A DNA stretch of 64,000 bases, taken from NCBI GenBank assembly GCA_041398845.1, contig JAWKTZ010000006.1, forward strand, positions 496,001 to 560,000. The letters are read 5' to 3'. The translations under genes were made by a program, and so were the position numbers. This DNA comes from Fuerstiella sp041398845. GTDB taxonomy: Bacteria > Planctomycetota > Planctomycetia > Planctomycetales > Planctomycetaceae. Below, in pieces: positions 46,552 to 55,575 of this stretch; the first letter of the stretch is position 1, and every line of letters starts with the position of its first letter. The notes below the pieces were generated by a model. The model ran no database searches and had not been told where the DNA came from. It saw nothing but the letters and a program-made list of their open reading frames with translations.

Positions 46552-48891
46552 ATGGATCGTCGCGATTTCATCAAGACAACAGGCGCGGGATTGAAGGCGG
46601 CGGTACTGGGCTGCAGTTGTGTGCCCGCCTTTGCCGATGGCGAATCTCAGGATTCACTGCTGAACGTAATCTGGGACAAAGCCCCGTGCCGTTATTGCGG
46701 GACAGGCTGCGGCGTGGAGGTCGCTGTCAGAGACAACAAAGTTGTCGCTGTTCGCGGCGACGAGAAGTCGCCCGTCAACAAAGGGTTGTTGTGTGCGAAA
46801 GGATATCACCTGCCTGGAATGCTGTACGGGGAAGATCGTCTGACGCATCCCCTGAAGCGAGATGAATCCGGTCAACTGCAAAAAATCTCCTGGGACGAAG
46901 CTCTCGATCTGATCGCCACAAAATTCAGGACTACTCTGGAAGAAGACGGTCCGGAGGCGGTTGCGATGTACGGTTCCGGCCAATGGACCATCTATGACGG
47001 CTACGCTGCCAGCAAATGGGTCAAGGGCGGTATGCGGAGCAACAACCTGGACCCCAACGCTCGACTGTGCATGGCCAGCGCGGTCATGGGATTTGTGACT
47101 CAGTTCCAGAGTGACGAACCCATGGGTTGCTACGACGACCTGGACGTCGGCGACGACTTCATTCTGTGGGGCAACAACATGGCGGAAATGCATCCCGTCC
47201 TGTTCAGTCGGATGCTGGAAAACAAGCGGCTTCATCCGGGCGTCCGCATCGTCGACATTGGAACTCGCTGGACTCCGACCAGTGACTTTGCAGATCTGTA
47301 CATTCAGATCAAACCTGGCAGCGACCTTGCTCTGGCCAACGGCATCCTGCATGAACTGCTGCAAGAGGACAAAATTGACCATGCCTTCATCAACGAGAAC
47401 GTGATTTTCAAACGCGGTATCGAAGACCTGGATCAGATCGGCTACGGCTGCTTTGACGACCAGAAAGATAGCTACACCTTCAGGGATGAAGCCAAAGACA
47501 GCTCTCTGGACGAACTTCGCGAGTTCGTGAAAGACTACACGCCGGAAAAAGTCAGCGAACTGACCGGTGTGGCAAAAGGACAGATTCAGGCACTGGCAGC
47601 GATTTACGGTAACCTGCGGCGAGGCACCGTCAGCATGTGGTGCATGGGAGTCAATCAGCATGTTCGCGGCACGTGGATGAACAACCTGATTAACGATCTG
47701 CATCTGATCACCGGCAAGATCAGTCGTCCCGGAGCCAACCCCTTCAGCCTGACCGGCCAGCCATCTGCGTGCGGAACGGCTCGTGAAGTGGGCACGCTGT
47801 CCAACCGCCTGCCCGCAGACATGGTGGTCATGAACGAAGAACATCGCGCCAAGGCTGAACAGATCTGGAAACTGGAACCCGGTACCATCAATCCCAAACC
47901 GGGCCTGCACACGGTTGACATGTTCCGAGCACTCGCGCGTGGCGACGTGAAAGCCATGTGGATTCAGGTGACCAACCCCTGGGTCACGCTGCCAAACCTC
48001 AACCGTTTCGAACGCAAACCGGGCGATGGCCGCTTCATCGTCGTCAGCGACATCTACCCGACACCCACAACGGAAATCGCTGACCTGATTCTGCCGTCTG
48101 CCGCATGGGTCGAACGCGAAGGCATGTTCGGCAATACCGAACGCAGAACTCAGGCATGGAAGAAGATGGTTGATCCGCCGGGCGAAGCCAAAGAAGATGC
48201 GTGGCAGATCATGCAGGTGGCCAAACGAATGGGCATGGGCCACCTGTTTCCGTGGGCCGATGATGACGACTGGCATCGACCGATGTTTGATGAATATCGC
48301 AGCTTCACAACCGGAGTCGGGAAAGATCTGGCCACGTATGACCAGCTTCACGAACACCGTGGGCTGAGATGGCCTGTCGTTGATGGCCGGGAAACTCGAT
48401 ACCGCTATGCCGCCGGTCATGATCCGTACGTGAAGAAGCCCCGGGGAGTTCACTTCTATAAAGCCAAAGGCTACGGAGAAAAAGCGGCCTTCTGGCTGCG
48501 TCCCTACCATCCGCCCGCCGAAGTTCCCGACGATGAATACCCGTTCTGGCTGTGTACCGGACGAATCCTGGAACACTGGCACACCGGCTCGATGACTCGC
48601 CGCGTCAAACAACTGCATCAGGCCGTCCCCGCCGCGTACGTGGAACTCAACCGTGCCGACGCGCTCGAACTGAACATCAGTACCGGAGATCAGGTCAGAA
48701 TCTCAAGTCGTCGAGGAAACCTGGTGATGGAAGCTCGGGTGGATGAACGAGGCAAGCCGCCTCGCCGCAGTCTGTTTGTTCCGTTCTTCGATGAAGCCAA
48801 ACTCGTGAACGTGCTGACTCTGGACGCCATGGACAACATCAGCAAAGAACCGGATTACAAGAAGTGCGCTGTAAAAATAGAAAAGGTGTAG
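46552..48891 (+). CDS. napA: Periplasmic nitrate reductase catalytic subunit NapA
   Basis: 779 residues from ATG 46552, starting with a Tat signal (MDRRDFIKTTGAGLKAA). The [4Fe-4S] ligands are Cys46, Cys49, Cys53 and Cys81 (CRYCGTGC and GLLCAKG). The molybdenum-ligand cysteine is Cys173 in RLCMASAVMGFVTQFQSDEP, followed by GCYDDLDVGDDFILWGNNMA, which is close to NapA signatures. It contains the bis-MGD binding folds and a C-terminal cap, and should reduce nitrate to nitrite in the periplasm. No NapD chaperone, NapC or NapGH genes are nearby. The electron donor is probably the tetrahaem protein encoded next. Confidence 0.95.
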   Translation: MDRRDFIKTTGAGLKAAVLGCSCVPAFADGESQDSLLNVIWDKAPCRYCGTGCGVEVAVRDNKVVAVRGDEKSPVNKGLLCAKGYHLPGMLYGEDRLTHPLKRDESGQLQKISWDEALDLIATKFRTTLEEDGPEAVAMYGSGQWTIYDGYAASKWVKGGMRSNNLDPNARLCMASAVMGFVTQFQSDEPMGCYDDLDVGDDFILWGNNMAEMHPVLFSRMLENKRLHPGVRIVDIGTRWTPTSDFADLYIQIKPGSDLALANGILHELLQEDKIDHAFINENVIFKRGIEDLDQIGYGCFDDQKDSYTFRDEAKDSSLDELREFVKDYTPEKVSELTGVAKGQIQALAAIYGNLRRGTVSMWCMGVNQHVRGTWMNNLINDLHLITGKISRPGANPFSLTGQPSACGTAREVGTLSNRLPADMVVMNEEHRAKAEQIWKLEPGTINPKPGLHTVDMFRALARGDVKAMWIQVTNPWVTLPNLNRFERKPGDGRFIVVSDIYPTPTTEIADLILPSAAWVEREGMFGNTERRTQAWKKMVDPPGEAKEDAWQIMQVAKRMGMGHLFPWADDDDWHRPMFDEYRSFTTGVGKDLATYDQLHEHRGLRWPVVDGRETRYRYAAGHDPYVKKPRGVHFYKAKGYGEKAAFWLRPYHPPAEVPDDEYPFWLCTGRILEHWHTGSMTRRVKQLHQAVPAAYVELNRADALELNISTGDQVRISSRRGNLVMEARVDERGKPPRRSLFVPFFDEAKLVNVLTLDAMDNISKEPDYKKCAVKIEKV

Positions 48892-48958
48892 CTGGTTCTT
48901 GCCTGCACGGTCGCCGGCGCGGAAGACGATGGGTGGAATTTGGAAAGGTAGTCGTTGA

Positions 48959-49537
48959 ATGATTGGCAGCCAGCAATTGAAACGCAGGTGCCGAAGCGTC
49001 GTCGCTGTCGTGAGTCTTGTTGTGCTCGCCACTGTGACCGGCTGCAGTCGTCCTGCTGACCCATCCGTCAGCCAGCCGACCGCCACCCAGGTTCGATCGG
49101 CGCGCCGCGCGTTCGATGGCGCTCCTCCCGTGATTCCGCACAAGCCGCTGAAGGCCGACTGCGTCACATGTCATACAAGGGACGGAGCGAAGGTCGCCGA
49201 CCTGGGCTTTGCTCCGGCCAACCCGCATCATTCCACATCGCAGGCTGGCAACATGCAGAACTGCCGCCAATGCCATCTGTTTCAGGCGACTCAGGAAACG
49301 TTCGTTGCGTCGACCTTCGAAGGCATTCCTCAGCAAATCAGAAAAGGCAGCGTGGCATATCCCGGAGCTCCGCCCATGATTCCACATTCAGAACTGATGC
49401 GGGAAAACTGCGCCGCCTGCCACGCCGGGCCATCGTCAAGGCCGGAGATCCGCTGCAAACACATTGAACGCGCCAACTGCCGCCAGTGCCATCTGTTCGC
49501 CAGGACCGATCAGACCTGGACAGCGTTCGCAGACTAA
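48959..49537 (+). CDS. Tetrahaem lipoprotein made of two NapB-like dihaem units
   Basis: 192 residues. Signal peptide with a lipobox (ATVTGC, Cys29). Four CxxCH motifs begin at residues 68, 102, 151 and 174. The two halves are alike: APPVIPH..CVTCH..CRQCHLFQAT (55-110) and APPMIPH..CAACH..CRQCHLFART (137-184). Each half follows the NapB plan of PxIPH, first haem, a distal His (HH or KH region) and a second haem with CHxxQ/R. Ordinary NapB has two haems, so this is a duplication and fusion, and as a lipoprotein it is membrane-tethered. Likely electron donor to NapA and acceptor from the Rieske/cytochrome b module. Confidence 0.85.
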   Translation: MIGSQQLKRRCRSVVAVVSLVVLATVTGCSRPADPSVSQPTATQVRSARRAFDGAPPVIPHKPLKADCVTCHTRDGAKVADLGFAPANPHHSTSQAGNMQNCRQCHLFQATQETFVASTFEGIPQQIRKGSVAYPGAPPMIPHSELMRENCAACHAGPSSRPEIRCKHIERANCRQCHLFARTDQTWTAFAD

Positions 49538-49672
49538 CTCCCGGGGTGATGTTCCAGTCCGCTGTCAGCAACGAGACCGGCGGCGTTCAGTGTTCGCCAG
49601 TGACATCTGGTGGCGTGACACGATCCGGGAACTTCGTAGAATCTCGGGAACTTTACTTTCCGGAGATCAATC

Positions 49673-51034
49673 GTGAGTCGACAAACGATCAATGCCGCGT
49701 TCAGCATTGCCGCTGCCTGTTTCGCCGTTTCTGCACCATTGGTGTTTGCTCAGCAGCCACCATACGACGTATTTCCGCCCGCCGAACCTCCGTATTATCG
49801 AGTGCGCTATGAAGCGTCGACGGAACCTGGCCAGCTTGCTTATCCCGTGAATTACACGATCTGGATTCCTTCGACAGCAAGAAGTCTGCGTGGTGTCGTG
49901 GTACATCAGCATGGTTGCGGTGAAGGTTCATGCCGTTCGGGACTCACCGGTGCCTTCGATCTGCATTGGCAGGCACTGGCACGCAAGCATGACTGCGCTC
50001 TTCTGGCTCCATCGTATGAGCAGCCCGACAAAGCTGACTGCCAGATGTGGTGTGATCCTCGCAACGGATCCGACAAAGCATTTCAGCGGTGTCTGGCAGA
50101 TCTTGGTGAAGCTTCGGGGCATCCCGAACTATCCACAGTGCCGTGGGCGCTCTGGGGACACAGTGGTGGCGGACACTGGGCCGGTGGAATGGTGCTGCTG
50201 CATCCGGATCGAGTCGCGGCCGCATGGCTGCGATCGGGAGTCCCGCTGCTCGAACCCAACCCTGAACGCCCGACAATCAAGGCGCACCGCCTTCCCGTGG
50301 CGGCTTTGCGTGTTCCCATCATGTGCAATCCCGGCACAAGAGAGGGTGTTACGGTCAAGGACGGCCGATTTGCCGGTGTCTGGCCGGCGAACGAACTGTT
50401 CTTCAACAGGATAAGAAGTCAAGGTGGATTGATCGGTGTCGCCGTTGATCCTTTGACGGCGCATGAATGCGGTAATCAGCGGTACATGGCAATTGTCTGG
50501 CTCGACGCATGCCTGTCGGCGCGGTTGCCAAAGTCTGCCGCAGAGCCTCTGAATGCGATGCCGACGGATGACGTCTGGCTGGCGGAGCCCACGGGAACGG
50601 TCGCTTATCCGGAAGAAAAGTTTGATGGCGACACGTTAAAAGCTGCCTGGTTGCCGAACGCCCGAATCGCACAGGCATGGATGCAGTACGTGAAGGACAC
50701 GGCCGTGTCCGACACAACTCCGCCCCCAGCCCCAACACACCTGCGTCTCGACGGCCGCACATTAAGCTGGAAGGTCGACGCCGATCTGGAGAGCGGACTG
50801 GCTGGATTTATCATTGAACGCGACGGAAAAGTGTTGGCCAACCTGCCGGAAGAAGGCAAGAACCCCTTCGGGCGTCCGATTTTTCAAAACCTGCAATACA
50901 GCGACACACCGACCCAGCCCCTGGTACCGCTGAGCTACACGGACGATCAGGCGGAACCCGGCGCATCGCATTCCTACCAGGTCATTTCTGTCAATACCGT
51001 CGGACTCAAATCGCAGCCTGCCAAAGTGCCGTGA
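49673..51034 (+). CDS. Secreted alpha/beta-hydrolase-like protein with C-terminal Fn3-like domain
   Basis: 453 residues from GTG 49673, with CGGAGA upstream. Signal peptide (AAFSIAAACFAVSAPLVFA), then a domain with the elements of an alpha/beta hydrolase: HQHGCGEGSC after the first strands and a nucleophile elbow GHSGGG (WALWGHSGGGHWAGGMVLLH) near residue 165. About residues 345-450 form a fibronectin-like domain (TPPPAPTHLRLDGRTLSWKV). Predicted secreted esterase or peptidase-like enzyme, substrate unknown. Confidence 0.78.
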   Translation: MSRQTINAAFSIAAACFAVSAPLVFAQQPPYDVFPPAEPPYYRVRYEASTEPGQLAYPVNYTIWIPSTARSLRGVVVHQHGCGEGSCRSGLTGAFDLHWQALARKHDCALLAPSYEQPDKADCQMWCDPRNGSDKAFQRCLADLGEASGHPELSTVPWALWGHSGGGHWAGGMVLLHPDRVAAAWLRSGVPLLEPNPERPTIKAHRLPVAALRVPIMCNPGTREGVTVKDGRFAGVWPANELFFNRIRSQGGLIGVAVDPLTAHECGNQRYMAIVWLDACLSARLPKSAAEPLNAMPTDDVWLAEPTGTVAYPEEKFDGDTLKAAWLPNARIAQAWMQYVKDTAVSDTTPPPAPTHLRLDGRTLSWKVDADLESGLAGFIIERDGKVLANLPEEGKNPFGRPIFQNLQYSDTPTQPLVPLSYTDDQAEPGASHSYQVISVNTVGLKSQPAKVP

Positions 51035-51084
51035 GTCTGAATCTAAGGCGGCTGGTCGCACACTGCACGGCCATGTTCACAAAC

Positions 51085-51123
51085 GCTGCCCGGAGAGTGT
51101 CAGAGCCCTTTTCAGATAGCCTC
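51085..51123. repeat. Palindromic repeat family 2, half copy
   Basis: 39 bp reading GCTGCCCGGAGAG, then TCAGAGCCCTTTTCAGATAG and CCTC. It matches the right arm of the full copy at 52394-52486. The left arm is absent. It lies midway between two convergent stops (51034 and 51174). Confidence 0.8.
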
Positions 51124-51173
51124 TGCCAACCGGTTGGATGTCCCGGCCCGGATCATCAATTATTCCCTGACAC

Positions 51174-52229
51174 TCACGACAGGATGGCCGTGCCCGAGTC
51201 ACCGGGAGCGGATTTGATTTCACCCAGAATCACCGCCGGGTTGTCGGGCGTGGAACAGGCCGAACGAGCGTCGTCGGCGGCTTCCGGAGGCACGGCGACA
51301 ACAAGGCCGATGCCCATGTTGAAGACTCGATCCATTTCGCTGCCGGCGATGTTTCCAAGCTGTTGCAGCCATGAAAACACGGGCGGGACCGTCCACGACG
51401 ATCGTGCGAGGCTGGCGACCACACCATCCGGCAGAATGCGAGCCAGGTTTTCGCACAGACCTCCGCCGGTAATGTGAGCAATTCCGTGCAGCGACGCATT
51501 GCCCACCGCTTCGCTGACCGCCGCTACAATCGGAGCGTAAATGCGAGTCGGAGTCATTAGCGTCTGGCCAACGGTTGTGCCCAGTTCGGCGATTGTGTCG
51601 TCGACGGACAGCTTTGCGTGTTCAAACACGGCTTTGCGGACCAGACTGTAACCATTGCTGTGAAAACCTGATGAAGGAACTCCGATCAGCACGTCACCGG
51701 CGACGATACGTTCTTTTCCGTTGACCAGTTCAGAACGATCGGCGGCGGCCACGCAGAAGCCCGCCATATCGAAATCACCGTCGGTATACAGATCCGGCAT
51801 GATGGCCGTTTCGCCCCCCAGCAAAGCGGCTCCGGATTGCACGCAGCCGTCACTGACGCCGCGAACGAGCTGTTCCAGCAGCACGGGATTATCTTTGCCC
51901 ATGGCAATGTAGTCCAGAAACAACAGCGGAGTTGCTCCAAGGCACAGGCAGTCGTTCACGCACATGGCCACCAGATCAATTCCGATGGTGTCGAACTGCT
52001 GCATCATGATCGCCAGCTTGATCTTCGTGCCAACTCCATCCGTCCCTGAAACCAAAACCGGATCGGTCCATTGTCGCACGGCGTTCAGGCGAAACAGTCC
52101 CGCAAATCCTCCCGGCAGATCCATGACACCGCGAGTGCGTGTCTTCTGCATCAGAGCAGGCAGCTTCTGCATGGCCTGTTCGTACAGCTTCAGGTCAACT
52201 CCGGCGGATTGGTAATTCAGTTCAGACAT
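51174..52229 (-). CDS. purM: Phosphoribosylformylglycinamidine cyclo-ligase PurM
   Basis: 351 residues, the usual length. Catalyses the ATP-dependent closure of FGAM to aminoimidazole ribotide in purine synthesis. Landmarks: VLVSGTDGVGTKIKLAIMMQ near residue 60, the metal/ATP region GIDLVAMCVNDCLCLGATPL, ALLGGETAIMPDLY and the conserved HSNGYSLVR and HGIAHITGGGLCENL motifs. Starts with ATG 52229 (MSELNYQSAGVDLKLYEQAM). Encoded alone; its 5' side faces the ATPase gene across a repeat. Confidence 0.97.
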   Translation of the reverse strand: MSELNYQSAGVDLKLYEQAMQKLPALMQKTRTRGVMDLPGGFAGLFRLNAVRQWTDPVLVSGTDGVGTKIKLAIMMQQFDTIGIDLVAMCVNDCLCLGATPLLFLDYIAMGKDNPVLLEQLVRGVSDGCVQSGAALLGGETAIMPDLYTDGDFDMAGFCVAAADRSELVNGKERIVAGDVLIGVPSSGFHSNGYSLVRKAVFEHAKLSVDDTIAELGTTVGQTLMTPTRIYAPIVAAVSEAVGNASLHGIAHITGGGLCENLARILPDGVVASLARSSWTVPPVFSWLQQLGNIAGSEMDRVFNMGIGLVVAVPPEAADDARSACSTPDNPAVILGEIKSAPGDSGTAILS

Positions 52230-52393
52230 GACACACTCTCTGGCAAAAATCGGCGGAACGGCGGCAGTGTCGCAGAATCTGCGGAAGGCGGAAGGGAATG
52301 ATCAGGCCGAGCCGACTCGAATTCGTTTTTCACCTTGTTTCTTCCGGGGCGCAGGAACAGTTCGCCTGTTGACTGTCGATCGGACAACCTGGT
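52230..52393. other. 5' region of purM
   Basis: About 165 bp upstream of purM on its coding strand. No purine riboswitch or PurR-like site was recognised. The remaining space up to 52632 holds repeat family 2 and the leader of the ATPase gene. Confidence 0.45.
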
Positions 52394-52486
52394 GGCTATC
52401 TGAAAAGGGGTCTGACCCTTTGGAGGGCAGCAAAATGACAATCAATAAGGCTGCCCGGAGAGGGTCAGACCCCTTTTCAGATAGCC
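52394..52486. repeat. Palindromic repeat family 2, full copy
   Basis: 93-bp inverted repeat. The left arm GGCTATCTGAAAAGGGGTCT with GACCCT pairs with the right arm AGGGTCAGACCCCTTTTCAG with ATAGCC, and the inner GGGCAGC pairs with GCTGCCC. It lies between the divergent purM and ATPase genes. A reversed copy is at 60998-61092 and half a copy at 51085-51123. Confidence 0.9.
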
Positions 52487-52632
52487 TCTAGCTAGTGAGA
52501 CGGCCTCAGTTGAGATCCGGCCGGAGTGTTTTTGAGTGGTTGAGTCGCTGTTCGGCTGTCGATAACTCTGGTGCCTGGACTCAGGTTTCGGAAAACGATT
52601 GTCGGCAGAATGTTTGCAGCAGGAAACATCAG

Positions 52633-53391
52633 ATGTTTGGTCAGAGTGTCGAAAACGCCTGGTACTTCGAAAGTGCGGTTCATCTGGAAGCTCAGAACCG
52701 ACTGATGTATGTCGCCGAACAGGGCGAAGCGTTTGTGTTGCTGCTGGCCGCGCAGGGCATGGGGAAAACCCGGCTGCTGAATCGGGTTCAGGAAGAATGT
52801 CGTCGTTTCGGCCACTCGGTCGTTCTGATGAACGTGGCGGCAATGGATGACGACGCGTTCCTGTGGCATCTGTGCGGCGGCCTGTCAATCATTGCTCAGG
52901 ATCATCCGTCTCGCAGCGAAATGATGCTGGCCATCCGCGACGAAATCTCCGGTCGCACACTCTGTCACCATCAGACGGTTCTGCTGCTGGACGACCTGAA
53001 TCGCGCTGGCGACAATCTGCATGGGATGATTCAGTTTCTGATGGCTGTGAATCAGCAGACCGGTGGAGGAATCAGTGTCATCGCGGCGGCTGACGGAACT
53101 CTGTGCCCTCAACTGCAGCAACTGTCGGCACTGCGGGTCGGGTTGCCTCAACTGTCTGACGACGATTCGCTGGCATTTGTCGCCGGCTGCCTGAAGTCGC
53201 TGAAAGTCCGATCCGGTCGTGTGACTGCCGACGGCATGGGGGCGATTGTCGAATCGTGTGCCGGATCGCCGGATCGATTGACGCGAACCTGTGAACTTCT
53301 GAAGATTGCTCAGTCCACGCATCCCGGCCTGACCATCAACGCCGACGTCCTGGCCGTTCTGACCGAAGAAACCCTGGTACACTGTTCGTAA
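52633..53391 (+). CDS. AAA ATPase, ExeA/TniB-like
   Basis: 252 residues from ATG 52633 (MFGQSVENAWYFESAVHLEA), with AGGAAA upstream; the frame extends back to a GTG at 52495 next to a repeat, less likely. It has a Walker A-like GMGKTR (AAQGMGKTRLLNRV) and a Walker B LLLDDLNRAGD, then a sensor-like GISVIAAADGT. This is the pattern of ExeA-type AAA ATPases, found with type II/IV secretion and in transposon target selectors. No transposase or secretion gene is near. tsaE follows after 10 bp, so they are probably co-transcribed. Confidence 0.8.
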   Translation: MFGQSVENAWYFESAVHLEAQNRLMYVAEQGEAFVLLLAAQGMGKTRLLNRVQEECRRFGHSVVLMNVAAMDDDAFLWHLCGGLSIIAQDHPSRSEMMLAIRDEISGRTLCHHQTVLLLDDLNRAGDNLHGMIQFLMAVNQQTGGGISVIAAADGTLCPQLQQLSALRVGLPQLSDDDSLAFVAGCLKSLKVRSGRVTADGMGAIVESCAGSPDRLTRTCELLKIAQSTHPGLTINADVLAVLTEETLVHCS

Positions 53392-53401
53392 ACCGAGCTG
53401 C

Positions 53402-53881
53402 ATGAGGTCGTACGTCGTCGACTGCCGGACCGAACGGGAAACCCGTCAACTGGGTGCGCGCGTCGCCGCAGCTTTGGAAACCGGGTTGACGATTGCCCTG
53501 AACGGACAGTTGGGTTCCGGGAAGACGTGCCTGGTACGAGCTATCTGCTGTGAACTGGGGGTTGAGGAAGATGCCGTCAACAGCCCTACGTTTGTGCTGA
53601 TGCAGGCGTATTCCGGCGAACGCATGGACGTGTTTCATTTCGACACGTATCGTCTTGCCGATGTCGATGAATTCCTGGCCATCGGAGCAGAAGACTATCT
53701 TCTGGATTCGAAAGCCGTGTGTCTTGTGGAATGGGCTGAACGCGTCAGAGACGTGTTGCCGGCCGATCATCTGGCCCTTGACATCACTCAGGTTTCCGCA
53801 ACCGCCCGCCGCGTTCAGTGTGTGGCCTCGGGCCCCGTCAGCGCGGCCGTTCTGGAACGCGTGGCCGCCGGAATTTCCTGA
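53402..53881 (+). CDS. tsaE: tRNA threonylcarbamoyladenosine biosynthesis ATPase TsaE
   Basis: 159 residues, the normal TsaE length. Walker A is GQLGSGKTCL near residue 36; other family landmarks are NSPTFVLMQAY, HFDTYRLADVDEFLAIGAED and VEWAERV. TsaE works with TsaB and TsaD to make the t6A modification of tRNAs that read ANN codons. Starts with ATG 53402, 10 bp after the ATPase gene. The next gene begins about 100 bp after its stop. Confidence 0.95.
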   Translation: MRSYVVDCRTERETRQLGARVAAALETGLTIALNGQLGSGKTCLVRAICCELGVEEDAVNSPTFVLMQAYSGERMDVFHFDTYRLADVDEFLAIGAEDYLLDSKAVCLVEWAERVRDVLPADHLALDITQVSATARRVQCVASGPVSAAVLERVAAGIS

Positions 53882-53979
53882 GACGCACGTCGGCCAACAT
53901 CGTCATTCCCTGGATTCAACAGGAAACCGGCGGTGAGACTTCTTTCTGCCCGCATTGTTCGCCAACATGCCGACGAAGC

Positions 53980-55575
53980 ATGCGTTTGTCAGCCTTTGTT
54001 CTCACGAAATCGACCGCCTTGACTCTTTCTGCTCCCACCCCGCTGTTGCGACTTCACACCTCAGACAATGTGGCCATCGCCAAATCGCTGTTTGCCGGTC
54101 ACTCGAATGCCACGGTGGACGGCCTGAACGTTCAGGCCGCCACGGATATTCCCGCCGGGCACAAGGTCGCCATCACTGACATCGCCGAGGGCCAGCCGGT
54201 CATCAAATTCGGACAGGCGATCGGATATGCATCGCAGAAGATTGCCAGAGGTGACTGGGTTCACGTCCACAACGTTGTGGCCACAAAGCCGGGCATGGAT
54301 TACGCATTCTCTACGGAGATCCATGTTCCTCCGGCTCCCGCCACAGAACGTTCGTTCATGGGCTTCCGTCGCGACAATGGGAAAGCGGGAACTCGCAACT
54401 ACATCGCTGTGATCAGCACGGTGAACTGTTCGGCAACAACGGCCAGGTATGTTGCCAGAGAACTGGCCGAAACAGACCTGTCGCAGTATCCCAACATTGA
54501 CGGGATTGTGCCGCTGGTCCACAAGAGCGGATGTGCTCTGGAATTCAACGGTGAGGACCATCGGCAACTGAACCGGACAATGGCGGGCTTCGCCAATCAT
54601 CCCAATATCGCCGCCTGCATCGTCCTCGGACTCGGCTGCGAAACCGCTCAGGCCACTCATCTGGAGCGCGAGCATGGACTGGTTCAGTTGGGTGGTGTTC
54701 CTGACAATAAAACCGCCGACCGGCCGATTGTGCTGAACATTCAGGAAGTCGGCGGTGTTCGCAAAACCGTCGCGCGAGCTGTCGAAGTGCTGCGCGAGCT
54801 GCTGCCGATCGCCAACGATGTGCAGCGAGTTCCGATTCCTGTCAGCGAACTGATGGTGGCCATGGAATGTGGCGGCAGCGACGGGAACAGCGGCATTACG
54901 GCAAATCCTGCCGTCGGCGTGGCCAGCGATCTGTTGGTGGCTCACGGAGCCACCACAATTCTGTCTGAGACCACTGAAATCTACGGAGCCGAACATCTGC
55001 TGACGCGGCGAGCCATCACTCGGGAAGTTGGCGAAGCGTTGCTGGAACGGATTCGCTGGTGGGAAGATTATGCTCGCCGCTACGATTCTTCGATCGACAA
55101 CAATCCGTCCGTCGGGAACAAGAACGGGGGCTTGACGACGATCTATGAAAAGTCTCTGGGAGCCATCGCCAAGGCCGGAACGTCTCCGCTGCGAGCTGTC
55201 TATAAGTATGCGGAACCGATCACGGAAAAAGGATTCGTGATCATGGACAGTCCGGGCTTCGATCCGGCATCCATCACGGGCAAGGTGGCCAGCGGAGCTC
55301 AGATTGTTGTGTTTACAACGGGTCGAGGAAGCTGTTTCGGCTGCAAACCGTCGCCCACCATCAAAGTCGCCACCAATACGTTCATGTTCAATCGCATGCG
55401 GGAAGACATGGACATTAACGCCGGAGTGATCCTTGAAGGCAGCCGCATTGAAGATGTGGGACACCAGATTTTTGAACGGATCATCGCCACGGCCAGCGGT
55501 CAGCAGACGTTGAGCGAAGCTCAGGGAATTGGCGACGAAGAGTTCTGCCCATGGTTTCCCGGCCCGATTTTCTGA
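53980..55575 (+). CDS. UxaA-family altronate/galactarate dehydratase-like hydro-lyase
   Basis: 531 residues from ATG 53980; the open frame begins inside tsaE at 53818 but that part has no family character, and the true start could be a little later. An N-terminal SAF-like domain (about 20-110, LLRLHTSDNVAIAKSLFAGH) is followed by the UxaA catalytic region with GTRNYIAVISTVNCSAT, CGGSDGNSGITANPAVGVAS and a late GRGSCFGCKPSPTIKVATNT. Family members dehydrate altronate, galactarate or related sugar acids using Fe or Mn. The exact substrate is not shown by context. Confidence 0.9.
   Translation: MRLSAFVLTKSTALTLSAPTPLLRLHTSDNVAIAKSLFAGHSNATVDGLNVQAATDIPAGHKVAITDIAEGQPVIKFGQAIGYASQKIARGDWVHVHNVVATKPGMDYAFSTEIHVPPAPATERSFMGFRRDNGKAGTRNYIAVISTVNCSATTARYVARELAETDLSQYPNIDGIVPLVHKSGCALEFNGEDHRQLNRTMAGFANHPNIAACIVLGLGCETAQATHLEREHGLVQLGGVPDNKTADRPIVLNIQEVGGVRKTVARAVEVLRELLPIANDVQRVPIPVSELMVAMECGGSDGNSGITANPAVGVASDLLVAHGATTILSETTEIYGAEHLLTRRAITREVGEALLERIRWWEDYARRYDSSIDNNPSVGNKNGGLTTIYEKSLGAIAKAGTSPLRAVYKYAEPITEKGFVIMDSPGFDPASITGKVASGAQIVVFTTGRGSCFGCKPSPTIKVATNTFMFNRMREDMDINAGVILEGSRIEDVGHQIFERIIATASGQQTLSEAQGIGDEEFCPWFPGPIF

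Noticed and set aside
46421..46594. Small open frame between the octahaem and napA genes, considered as napD
   Set aside because: It has no NapD character, overlaps the start of napA and has no ribosome site.
46654..48618. 654-residue reverse-strand open frame opposite napA
   Set aside because: Antisense shadow; NapA on the forward strand is unambiguous.
53818..53979. Longer N-terminus for the UxaA-family protein overlapping tsaE
   Set aside because: The extra 54 residues are basic and unstructured, lie inside or just after tsaE in another frame, and have no match to the family.
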